From assembly GCA_963727535.1 (NCBI GenBank), contig CAVSGR010000001.1, positions 124,001 to 188,000 of the forward strand: a stretch of DNA of 64,000 nt. The letters are read 5' to 3'. The DNA comes from RBG-16-34-14 sp963727535 (GTDB lineage Bacteria; Bacteroidota; Ignavibacteria; Ignavibacteriales; Ignavibacteriaceae). Every line of letters begins with the position of its first letter. Position 1 is the stretch's first letter. Under the pieces are notes generated by a model, which ran no database searches, was not told the origin of the DNA, and saw only the letters and a program-made list of their open reading frames with translations. Below are positions 54,611 through 62,615 of this stretch, in pieces. The position numbers and the translations under genes were made by a program.

Positions 54611-54706
54611 CGGCAGTAATATGGGTTCTTCCGAAGGAATGCCTTTGGCAGAATCCCGTTGGGGTCACTCTTAAGCCTCGATAATTTTATCGGGGCTTTT
54701 TTGTTT
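54611..54706 (+). repeat. second copy of the tRNA-Glu 3' half plus terminator, with a 22-bp insertion
   Basis: 54611-54628 repeats 54521-54538 (one base different) and 54651-54706 repeats 54539-54594 almost exactly. Between them, in what would be the T-arm, are 22 extra bases (54629-54650) consisting of two small hairpins, TTCCGAAGGAA and TGCCTTTGGCA. The 5' half of the tRNA is missing, so this is not a functional tRNA gene. Its own terminator arms are AAGCCTCGAT (54673-54682) and ATCGGGGCTT (54689-54698). Confidence 0.9.
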
Positions 54707-54788
54707 TATGCTTGTTAATACTTGCCGATTGTTAATTGATAAAATTTCCTTAATTCCTTACCTTTAATTCAAAGTCTAGGGAGGACTT

Positions 54789-57365
54789 ATGAAAACTTTA
54801 CTGGGAATTATTTCTTTTCTTTTAATCACTCCGTTTATATACCTGAATGCTCAATCAGATTTTAACACTGAGCAGTACAAACAATTTCTCCAAAGCCATC
54901 AGAATATGAATTCGCCCCAGCTTCTTGAAATGTATGATGCCGGGGGTTTCAAAAATAATATTAATGTTAATTATAGTGATGCCTTGTACTTTGATACCAT
55001 TGCCACTAAACTTTATCTGACAGGCTACGAAAAGAGCCTAATTCAGAAATATGGTTTTATGGTAAGTGAGAGACTTTCACAGGAATCGTTTGGCAGAGCT
55101 TTTCTGGAAATCTATCATGCAGATCTTCCTGTTTTTGTTTCAACAGATGCAATACTTCATGCGTTTCATATTTCTTTTGATAGAATTCTTATGGATGTTG
55201 AGTTGAATATTTTGATAGACAAAGTTGAAAACATTCTTAATGGGCTGTCTGCTCAGATGTCTCAGCTACAAAATTTGTATTCATCAAATCCTGATATGTT
55301 GCAGATGCTTAAAGATGTTGATGTTTATTTAACTGTTCCAAGAAGGTTGTTCAATGAAACTGCAACGGCTTATTATTCTGAAAACAATGCTGTAGTAGAC
55401 GATATAATCAATGAAATAAACAGTGAAGAGGGTTATAAAACTTATACTTTATTTTCTGATGATTGCAGGCTAATGGATTGGAGCCAGTTTAAACCAAGAG
55501 GACATTATGATTCTGATCAATATCCCGAATTAAAAAAATATTTCAAGGTTATGATGTGGCTTGGCAGAATAGAAATTTATCTTTCGACTCCTCGTTCAGT
55601 TCCGCAAGAGTGTCCTGCCCAAACATTTGAGGACATCGAGAGACAAACTATAGATGCATTTCTTATAAATGAACTTTTTGATCTCGCTTCCGTTCGTTCT
55701 CTTTATGATGAAGTAGAAGATATCCTTCAGTTCTTTGTTGGGAAGAGTGATAATGTAACTTTACCAAATATTCAATTATTAAAAGATGCAGTTGGAATAA
55801 CCAAAGCTTCAGATTTTCTTGATAGTGTTAAGATTGTAGGATTCCAGGATACATTGAAGAACCAGAGCTTTGCTTACCAGCTTATTCTGTCACAAATCCT
55901 TTTAAGCGACCCTCTCGCCCCGGATTCAATTATTCCGGCATCTTCATTTTTACTCTTTGGACAAAGATTCATAATTGATTCTTATGTTACCGGTTCAGTT
56001 GTTTATGATAAAATTAAATATAATGATGAGAAAGTCTGTAGATTATTTCCTTCAACTCTAGATGTTTTGTTTTCTCTTGGCAATGATGCGGCTGCACAAT
56101 TGCTGGTTCCTGAACTAGACCAATATCATTATTCATCTAATATTGCGGCTTTAAGATATCTTATAGATTCTTACGATTCCAATTTCTGGAGTTCAACTTT
56201 ATACAATGCCTGGCTTGGTAACATCAGGAGTATGAATCCTCCATCGGAAAGAGAAAACTTACCTGCTTTTATGCAAACCGCTGCATTCTGGCAGGAGAAA
56301 ATGAATACTCAGCTTGCATCGTGGGCACAACTAAGGCATGATAATCTTTTATATGCGAAGCAGTCCTACACTGGAGGCATCATAACCTGTTCTTATCCTT
56401 ATGGCTATGTTGAGCCATTTCCTCAATTATATTTAAACTTAAAAACAATTGCCGAAATCGGTTATAACAAATTTAAAGATATGAATTATTCCCAGATGGT
56501 TCTTAATTATTTTAATTCTTTGGAAGATATATCTGCAACGTTAGCCTCAATATCTGAGAATGAACTTAATGGAACACTATTGGATTCTACCGAGATAAAA
56601 TTTTTAAAGGACATAGTTTTTGATAACCCTGGAGGAGGGGGGTGCGTGTCGGGTCCTCCTTATAATGGATGGTACATAAGTTTATTTTACGAAGATGTTT
56701 TTCACGATTACGAAGGCTTATTAAAAGCTAATAATATAATCGCTGATATTCATACTGTACCGACAGATTGCGCGGGTAATGTTGTCGGTTGGATACCTCA
56801 TGTGGGAACCGGCCTGGTAAATCTTGGTGTATGGGTAACTGAAATGACAGATGGACAGCTAACTGCTTTTGTAGGTCCGGTTCTAAGTTATTATGAATAT
56901 ACTTCCAATAATTTTGAAAGATTAACGGATTCTGAATGGGATGAAACATATTTGAATTTATCTCTGAGACCTGATTGGGTTAACATTTATCTTGCAGATA
57001 ATTCAGGAAATAGTAAAGGAACAGGAGCAACACTTATAACTTCTGTTTCTGATGATCCAAATAACCACGTAATTCCGGAATCTTATTTAGCAGTTAAAAG
57101 TTATCCAAATCCATTTAACCCTAATGTGATTATTAATTTTTCTATTCCCAATAAACTTACAAGCTCTTTAGCTGAGTTGACTGTTTATGATATACAGGGA
57201 AGGAAAATTAAAACATTGGTGAATGATGTTTTGCCAACAGGTAATTATCTTGTTAAATGGAATGCAACTATGGAAAACGGTACGGTTGTAGCAAGCGGTA
57301 TTTATTTATATGTATTACGTGTGGGTGACCAGCAGGTTGCAGGGAAAATGGTATTTCAAAAGTGA
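54789..57365 (+). CDS. DUF3160 secreted protein with T9SS sorting domain
   Basis: 858 residues, strong ribosome site GGGAGG. Signal peptide MKTLLGIISFLLITPFIYLNA. The body is a DUF3160 protein: YGFMVSERLSQESFGRAF, VSTDAILHAFHISFDRIL, RFIIDSYVTGSVVYD, and the aromatic stretch WASWAQLRHDNLLYAKQSYTGG-like region (here ASWAQLRHDNLLYAKQSYTG). About residue 640 has a GGGGCVSGPPYNGWY loop. The last 85 residues are a T9SS domain: VKSYPNPFNPNVIINFSIP, YDIQGRKIKTL, ASGIYLYVLRVG. DUF3160 function is unknown; many members are surface or exported. Confidence 0.88.
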   Translation: MKTLLGIISFLLITPFIYLNAQSDFNTEQYKQFLQSHQNMNSPQLLEMYDAGGFKNNINVNYSDALYFDTIATKLYLTGYEKSLIQKYGFMVSERLSQESFGRAFLEIYHADLPVFVSTDAILHAFHISFDRILMDVELNILIDKVENILNGLSAQMSQLQNLYSSNPDMLQMLKDVDVYLTVPRRLFNETATAYYSENNAVVDDIINEINSEEGYKTYTLFSDDCRLMDWSQFKPRGHYDSDQYPELKKYFKVMMWLGRIEIYLSTPRSVPQECPAQTFEDIERQTIDAFLINELFDLASVRSLYDEVEDILQFFVGKSDNVTLPNIQLLKDAVGITKASDFLDSVKIVGFQDTLKNQSFAYQLILSQILLSDPLAPDSIIPASSFLLFGQRFIIDSYVTGSVVYDKIKYNDEKVCRLFPSTLDVLFSLGNDAAAQLLVPELDQYHYSSNIAALRYLIDSYDSNFWSSTLYNAWLGNIRSMNPPSERENLPAFMQTAAFWQEKMNTQLASWAQLRHDNLLYAKQSYTGGIITCSYPYGYVEPFPQLYLNLKTIAEIGYNKFKDMNYSQMVLNYFNSLEDISATLASISENELNGTLLDSTEIKFLKDIVFDNPGGGGCVSGPPYNGWYISLFYEDVFHDYEGLLKANNIIADIHTVPTDCAGNVVGWIPHVGTGLVNLGVWVTEMTDGQLTAFVGPVLSYYEYTSNNFERLTDSEWDETYLNLSLRPDWVNIYLADNSGNSKGTGATLITSVSDDPNNHVIPESYLAVKSYPNPFNPNVIINFSIPNKLTSSLAELTVYDIQGRKIKTLVNDVLPTGNYLVKWNATMENGTVVASGIYLYVLRVGDQQVAGKMVFQK

Positions 57366-57431
57366 AAACTTTCGAGGTTAAATCGTAGCTTTCACTTAAT
57401 AACCCTCGAAGGTTAAAACAAGTTCAATTCA

Positions 57432-57463
57432 AGAGCCTTAATTATTGTTAAGGCTCTTTTTTT
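57432..57463 (+). terminator. rho-independent terminator after the DUF3160 gene
   Basis: AGAGCCTTAA (57432-57441) pairs with TTAAGGCTCT (57448-57457), followed by T run. A further inverted pair built on AACTTTCGAGGTT / AACCCTCGAAGGTT lies just before (57367-57417), a common dispersed repeat type. Confidence 0.92.
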
Positions 57464-57532
57464 AACTGTCCATCATTGAAATTTTTCCTAAAAACATTAT
57501 CTTTAGTATAACTTTGATAATAATTTTCCCAG

Positions 57533-58834
57533 ATGGGCAGACGTAAAAATAATTCTCCCGACATAAACCTGAATTTAAACGTGAGGGGACTACCTTTATC
57601 TGCAACTCTCGCAATAAATGAAAAATGTGATTTACTAAGAAAAGAAGGAAGACAGGTTTACAAGCTTGGACTCGGTCAGTCGCCTTTTCCTGTTCCACAA
57701 TCTGTTGTTGATGCTTTAAAAGTCAATGCTCACCAAAAAGATTATCTTGCTGTTAAAGGATTGTTTCAATTGAGAGAAGCTGTTGCAGATTATCACAGAA
57801 GATCACAGGGAATAAACCATGATGCCGAAGATGTTTTGATTGGTCCCGGTTCAAAAGAATTAATGTTTCTTCTTCAGCTTGTATATTATGGTGATCTTGT
57901 CATTCCAACTCCAAGCTGGGTTTCTTATGCACCTCAAGCTCACATTATCGGTAGACACGTAAGATGGCTTCCTACTCACAAAGAAAATAACTGGAAACTT
58001 ACTGCGGAGGAACTTTTAACTCACTGTAAACAGGATCCTGCTAAACCGAGAATTGTAATTCTAAATTATCCTTCCAATCCAAGCGGTATGACTTACACAA
58101 TAGAAGAGCTGAAGGCAATTGCTAAGGTAGCTTTTAACCATAAGATTATCTTGTTATCTGACGAAATTTATGGTGAACTTCATCACCGTGGTAAACATGT
58201 TTCAATTGCAAGATTTTATCCTGAAGGAACAATAATTAGTGGCGGACTAAGTAAATGGTGCGGAGCGGGAGGATGGCGTTTGGGCACATTCACATTTCCA
58301 CGTTCATTAAGATGGCTGCTCAATGCTATGGCTGCAGTAGCAAGCGAAACGTTTACTGCTACGAGTGCACCTATTCAATACGCTGCTGTAAGAGCTTTTA
58401 TTGGCGGAGTTAAAATTGAAAATTATTTATGGAATTGCCGGATTATTCTGCGACGGCTTGCAAAACTAATAGTTACAAAACTAAGAAATATTGGAGTCGA
58501 TGTTCCCGAACCTGACGGTGCTTTTTATTTATTTGCTGACTTTAGTTCATTTAAAGATAAACTTGCAGAGAAAGATATTTCTACTGGATTTGAATTAGCT
58601 CACAAGCTTCTTGAGGAAACGGGAGTTGCAATACTGCCGGGAATTTCTTTCGGCAGGCCTGAGAATGAACTAACTGCAAGAATTGCTTATGTCGATTTTG
58701 ATGGTGTAAAAGCATTGTCGGCATCAGAGCAGGTAGAATCTGAAAAGGAAATTGATCAAAATTTTCTTAAAACTTATTGCGGCAATACTATAGACGCAAT
58801 CGATTTAATTTGTGATTGGTTAAAAAGTAAATGA
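57533..58834 (+). CDS. class I/II PLP-dependent aminotransferase
   Basis: 433 residues, fold type I. Visible: KLGLGQSPFPVPQSVVDAL near 45, YLAVKGLFQLREAVADYH, GPGSKELMFLLQLVYYGD, ILNYPSNPSGMTYT, LLSDEIYGELHH, and the PLP lysine in IISGGLSKWCGAGGWRLG (near 243). Aspartate/aromatic aminotransferase-like; substrate open. Length is somewhat above average, with an N-terminal extension MGRRKNNSPDINLNLNVRG. Overlaps crcB by ATGA. Confidence 0.88.
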   Translation: MGRRKNNSPDINLNLNVRGLPLSATLAINEKCDLLRKEGRQVYKLGLGQSPFPVPQSVVDALKVNAHQKDYLAVKGLFQLREAVADYHRRSQGINHDAEDVLIGPGSKELMFLLQLVYYGDLVIPTPSWVSYAPQAHIIGRHVRWLPTHKENNWKLTAEELLTHCKQDPAKPRIVILNYPSNPSGMTYTIEELKAIAKVAFNHKIILLSDEIYGELHHRGKHVSIARFYPEGTIISGGLSKWCGAGGWRLGTFTFPRSLRWLLNAMAAVASETFTATSAPIQYAAVRAFIGGVKIENYLWNCRIILRRLAKLIVTKLRNIGVDVPEPDGAFYLFADFSSFKDKLAEKDISTGFELAHKLLEETGVAILPGISFGRPENELTARIAYVDFDGVKALSASEQVESEKEIDQNFLKTYCGNTIDAIDLICDWLKSK

Positions 58835-59205
58835 TTAATTATTTGATAGTTTCATTAGGTGCGGCAATCGGGGGAGCCGGAAGATATTGGATTTCCAATC
58901 TTGTTTATAAATATTTCCCGGCAGTATTTCCTTACGGAACTCTTGCTGTAAATATTTTAGGAAGTTTTATTATCGGGCTTCTCATCTTTGTGTTTGATGA
59001 AAAAGAATTACTGAACAACCAGTTAAGGATTTTTCTAACAATAGGATTCTGCGGTGGTTTCACAACTTTTTCTACATTTTCACTTGAGACTTTTAATCTT
59101 ATCAGGGATTCTGAATATCTTCTTGCATCAATAAATGTTATCTTAAGTATAGCGTTATGTTTAGCAGGAGTATTTTTAGCTTATATTGTTTCAAAAATAA
59201 TTTAA
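58831..59205 (+). CDS. crcB: fluoride channel CrcB/Fluc
   Basis: 124 residues, four membrane helices. Fluc motifs: GAAIGGAGRYWISNLV, GTLAVNILGSFIIGLL with the conserved Asn, and GFCGGFTTFSTFSLET with the Phe box and central sodium-binding loop. Exports fluoride as an antiparallel dimer. Coupled to the aminotransferase (4-bp overlap) and followed 6 bp later by a DUF190 gene. Confidence 0.95.
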   Translation: MINYLIVSLGAAIGGAGRYWISNLVYKYFPAVFPYGTLAVNILGSFIIGLLIFVFDEKELLNNQLRIFLTIGFCGGFTTFSTFSLETFNLIRDSEYLLASINVILSIALCLAGVFLAYIVSKII

Positions 59206-59211
59206 ACTGTT

Positions 59212-59556
59212 ATGCAAATTAAAGGCGAAGCAAAACTTCTTAGAATTTTCGTTGGGGAGAGTGACAAAACAGGGAACATTCCTGTTTATGAAAGGATAGT
59301 GTTGGCAGCAAGAGAGAATGAACTTGCGGGTGCAACGGTCTTTAAGGGAATTATGGGTTATGGAGGAAAGAGCAGAATTCACACGGCAAAAATTTTAAGA
59401 CTTTCCGAAGATCTTCCTTTAACAATTGAAATTGTTGACGAAACAGAAAAGATAGAGAAGTTCATTCCAATAGTTGATCAGATTTTCGAATCCTCCAACA
59501 GTGGAGGATTGATTACGATTGAGAGAGCCGAGATATTAAAGTACACACACGGATAA
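59212..59556 (+). CDS. DUF190 domain protein, CrcB partner gene
   Basis: 114 residues, PII-like ferredoxin-fold protein. LRIFVGESDKTGNIPVYERIVLAARENELAGATVFKGIMGYGG is split as the family opening (LLRIFVGESDKTG, LAARENELAGATVFKG, MGYG). DUF190 genes commonly accompany crcB, suggesting a role in fluoride response, perhaps regulatory. Convergent with ywbE (3-bp gap). Confidence 0.9.
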   Translation: MQIKGEAKLLRIFVGESDKTGNIPVYERIVLAARENELAGATVFKGIMGYGGKSRIHTAKILRLSEDLPLTIEIVDETEKIEKFIPIVDQIFESSNSGGLITIERAEILKYTHG

Positions 59557-59558
59557 TC

Positions 59559-59753
59559 TTAATTCATCATTTCTTTTATTCGTCCTATTTCGCCGGTAAC
59601 AAGACGGACTTTTATTCCGTGTGAATGTTCTATTGATTTTGTAAGAACGTCTTCAACATATCCTTCAGTAAGTTTGCCGCTTTGTTGGTCTTCTTTTAAT
59701 ACGATCTTAACATGAGCTCCATGCTGAACATCAAAACGTTTTGTGCCTTCCAT
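59559..59753 (-). CDS. YwbE family protein
   Basis: 64 residues, the normal length of YwbE. VQHGAHVKIVLKEDQQSGKLTEGYVEDVLT and HGIKVRLVTGEIGRIKEM carry the conserved family pattern, resembling a small SH3-like/KOW-type fold. Function unknown. It lies 4 bp downstream of the DEAD-box helicase gene and is probably co-transcribed, fitting an RNA-related job. Confidence 0.88.
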   Translation of the reverse strand: MEGTKRFDVQHGAHVKIVLKEDQQSGKLTEGYVEDVLTKSIEHSHGIKVRLVTGEIGRIKEMMN

Positions 59754-59757
59754 TGTA

Positions 59758-61042
59758 TTAGCCTTTTCCTTTTATACTTTTAGGTTTTCTGTCCCATCTC
59801 TTATTTTTATTACCTGAGAATCTGAATGAACCAGACTTGCTTCCACTTCCTGATTTCTTTCTGAATGTATGAGCGCCCCGGTTTTCAGTTCTTTCTAAGT
59901 TTATTTCTAATTTGTATGGATGATCTTCAATAACAGGTATAGGGATTTTAATAAGTTTGTTTATTTCTTTAAGATAGTATCTCTCTTCTGAATCGCAGAA
60001 GGAGAGTGCCGTTCCGCTTAAACCTGCGCGTCCTGTCCTTCCGATTCTATGAATATATAATTCAGAAAAATCCGGAATATCATAATTAAATACGTGAGAT
60101 AATTTTTCAATATCGATTCCTCGTGATGCAATATCTGTCGCAACAAGAACTCTTGTTCTCTGAGATTTGAAATTATTTAATGCGCGCTGTCTTGCGCCCT
60201 GAGATTTGTTCCCGTGAATAGCATCAGTATTGATCTTAGCATCATTTAAATAACGGGAAATTATATCTGCACCACGTTTTGTCCTGGTGAATACAAGAGC
60301 AGAAGAAACATTATCATTCTTCAAAATATGAATAAGCAATTTCTTTTTGTCAGATTTGGAAACGAAATAAACTGCCTGTTTAATTGCTTCAACAGTTTTT
60401 GTTTCAGGAGCGATTTCAATTTTTACCGGATCATTTAAGATTTTGTTAGAAAGCTTTACAATTTCCGGAGGCATTGTTGCCGAGAAAGAACAATGACTGC
60501 TTTTTCTCAGGAAGTTTTTCCAATATTTTTTTTACATCGACAATAAAACCCATATCAAGCATTCTGTCTGCTTCATCAAGTACAAGCAGCTTTATATGAG
60601 AAAGCTTAACATAATTTTGATTTATAAGATCGAGAAGTCTCCCCGGTGTAGCAACAAGAATATCAACTCCGCGTCTTAATTTGTCTGTTTGAGGATATTG
60701 CGAAACTCCGCCATAAATAACTGCAGTTTTTAAACCTGTGTATTTCCCGTAGGCATTAAAACTTTCTCCAACCTGAACTGCCAGTTCTCTTGTAGGAGCA
60801 ATGATCAAAGCTTTTATTGTTCTTTTTGATTTGCCGGTTTCTTTTTCTTCAGATAGAATTTGTAAAATTGGAATAGCGAATGCGGCTGTTTTGCCTGTGC
60901 CTGTTTGTGCACAGCCGAGAAGATCCTTTCTCTCCAGTATTACAGGAATTGCCTGTTGTTGAATTGGTGTCGGTATTGTATAACCTTCGTTAGCTAAGGC
61001 TGTTTGTAAAGGTTTAATCAGATTCAGATTTTCGAATGACAT
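59758..61042 (-). CDS. DEAD-box RNA helicase (RhlE-like), frameshift at about 60485
   Basis: Two frames form one helicase of about 428 residues. Upstream part (61042-about 60485): FENLNLIKPLQTALANEGYT, PTPIQQQAIP (Q motif), CAQTGTGKTAAF (motif I), APTRELAVQ, TPGRLLDL, LDEADRML (motif II). At the SAT motif the sequence reads FFLGNNA instead of FFSATMPPE; removing one base in TTTCTCGG restores it. Downstream part (60474-59758): SALVFTRTKRGAD, ATDIASRGIDIEKL, YIHRIGRTGRAG and a basic Gly/Ser/Lys tail (GSGSKSGSFRFSGNK). Probable ribosome assembly or cold-adaptation helicase. The break is most likely an assembly error. Confidence 0.9.
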
Positions 61043-61270
61043 ATTTTCTTTCTTGTCCCGGCAAGGGCATAGCCGAAGCCGGACTATTTTGCCGGGTTAA
61101 AACTTCCCGGTAATAGGGAGTGTTTTAAAACAGCAGTTTGTAAAATTAAGATTTGTTAAAAATCTGCAGTCAAAGAGGTATGAGTGAATGAAGGCATACT
61201 TTTAAAAATCACTATCAATCAAGATACGCTAATAAAACCACATATCCTATAAACTAAGTTAGTACCTGCT

Positions 61271-61322
61271 GTCATACTGAGCTTGTCGAAGTGTGACAGT
61301 CTTCGACAGGCTCAGACTGACA
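61271..61322. repeat. GAGCTTGTCGAAG-type dispersed repeat, uninterrupted
   Basis: GTCATACTGAGCTTGTCGAA...GTGACAG then CTTCGACAGGCTCAGACTGACA forms an imperfect inverted repeat. The same repeat at 34241-34335 carries an extra 20-bp palindrome at one point. Confidence 0.8.
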
Positions 61323-61324
61323 TA

Positions 61325-62458
61325 TTAATGCAAACACCCTAATAATCTGTCTATATCTGAAGCATCATTATACAAATGCGGCGAGATCCTGATATTAGTA
61401 CCTCTGATACTGACAAAGATTTTATTCTCGGACAATTTCTTTTTAAGTGATTCAATACTTCGATTCCCAATGGGGACTGAAATAATGTGTCCCGCATTTG
61501 GAGTTAAAGCTTTCTGATAATCTTTATCTTTACTGAGATTTTCAGAAATAATATCCGTTAACACTTTTATATTAGATTGAATATTTTCAATTCCCCATTT
61601 AAATATCTGATCTAAAGCTGCTATAGACATTGGTAAAGTATTGAACTGTGCGTATTCTCCCATATCAAATTTTCTTGCACCGGTTTTATATTCTGTTGTG
61701 TAACCTGTGAGTTTAGCAAAATCATCACTTCCTTTTCGTATGCTCCAATTTTGTTCTAACGGTTCGCCTTTATCCTGCCATCTGGGTGAAACATACATAT
61801 AACCTAAACTGTAGGGACCCAGCATCCATTTATAACCAACTGAGACTGCAAAGTCTGGATCGATTTTACTGATATTTATAGGTAAGGCACCTAAAGACTG
61901 GCTCAGGTCCAAAACCAAATGAGCATTAACGGTTTTAACAGCTTCACTTATTTTTTCTAAATCTATTAGTGAACCATCCATCCAGTGGCAGTTTGGAATT
62001 GCGACAATTCCTGTTTCAGAATTTATATTTTCTAAAATATTATCTGTCAGCAATTTATCATTTTGTTTCTTAACAGTGAGGATTTTCAATCCGAGCTTTT
62101 TAGAAAGTTCATCCCACACATAATAATTCGAAGGGAATTGATCCTCGATTACAATTATTGATTTACCAGCTTTTACTTTAAGATTCTTTGATGCAGTTGC
62201 CAGTCCATAACTCGCAGAAGGAATAATTGCAATATTATCTTCCGAAGTTTGAAATATTTTAGAAGCCTTACTTCTTAAAACTTCTGCATTTTCAAACCAA
62301 TCTTTGTCAGTTAATTTCCAGGGTTTGGCTCTTCTTTCCAGTGCACTTATTCCCGCTTCTTTAACTGATTTAAGAAGTGGAGACATGCTTGAACAGTTGA
62401 GATAAGTTATTTCTTTATCTAATTCGAACAGTTCTTTATAGTTATTTGTGTTTTTCAT
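61325..62458 (-). CDS. class V PLP-dependent aminotransferase / cysteine desulfurase-like enzyme
   Basis: 377 residues. Begins YLNCSSMSPLLKSV, typical of class V enzymes; NIAIIPSASYGLATASKNL binds the cofactor phosphate; HLVLDLSQSLGALPINISKIDPDFAVSVGYKWMLGP is split as LVLDLSQSLGALP (PLP Asp) and AVSVGYKWMLGPYSLG with the PLP lysine. Of the kynureninase/IscS-like superfamily; lacks the IscS C-terminal Cys-loop signature, so cysteine desulfurase activity is doubtful. Monocistronic. Confidence 0.82.
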   Translation of the reverse strand: MKNTNNYKELFELDKEITYLNCSSMSPLLKSVKEAGISALERRAKPWKLTDKDWFENAEVLRSKASKIFQTSEDNIAIIPSASYGLATASKNLKVKAGKSIIVIEDQFPSNYYVWDELSKKLGLKILTVKKQNDKLLTDNILENINSETGIVAIPNCHWMDGSLIDLEKISEAVKTVNAHLVLDLSQSLGALPINISKIDPDFAVSVGYKWMLGPYSLGYMYVSPRWQDKGEPLEQNWSIRKGSDDFAKLTGYTTEYKTGARKFDMGEYAQFNTLPMSIAALDQIFKWGIENIQSNIKVLTDIISENLSKDKDYQKALTPNAGHIISVPIGNRSIESLKKKLSENKIFVSIRGTNIRISPHLYNDASDIDRLLGCLH

Positions 62459-62615
62459 TTTTGTTAATAAAAATATTTACATATTTCTTTATACAGTTTA
62501 AAAATATGAAATTATTATTCAAATCTGTCCTGCGAAAGCGGAAATTGAATAAATAATAATTAAATGATTAGTTAGCTTTTACAGATGTATATTTACTCCT
62601 CAATTTTAGGAAATC

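Noticed and set aside
54611..54670. A fifth tRNA gene after tRNA-Glu
   Set aside because: Only the 3' half is present and its T-arm is split by 22 bases, with no D-arm or 5' acceptor strand.
60446..60474. Separate helicase-C-domain gene starting at 60474
   Set aside because: The first Met falls inside the conserved SAT-M-PPE motif of a single DEAD-box helicase, so this is a frame break.
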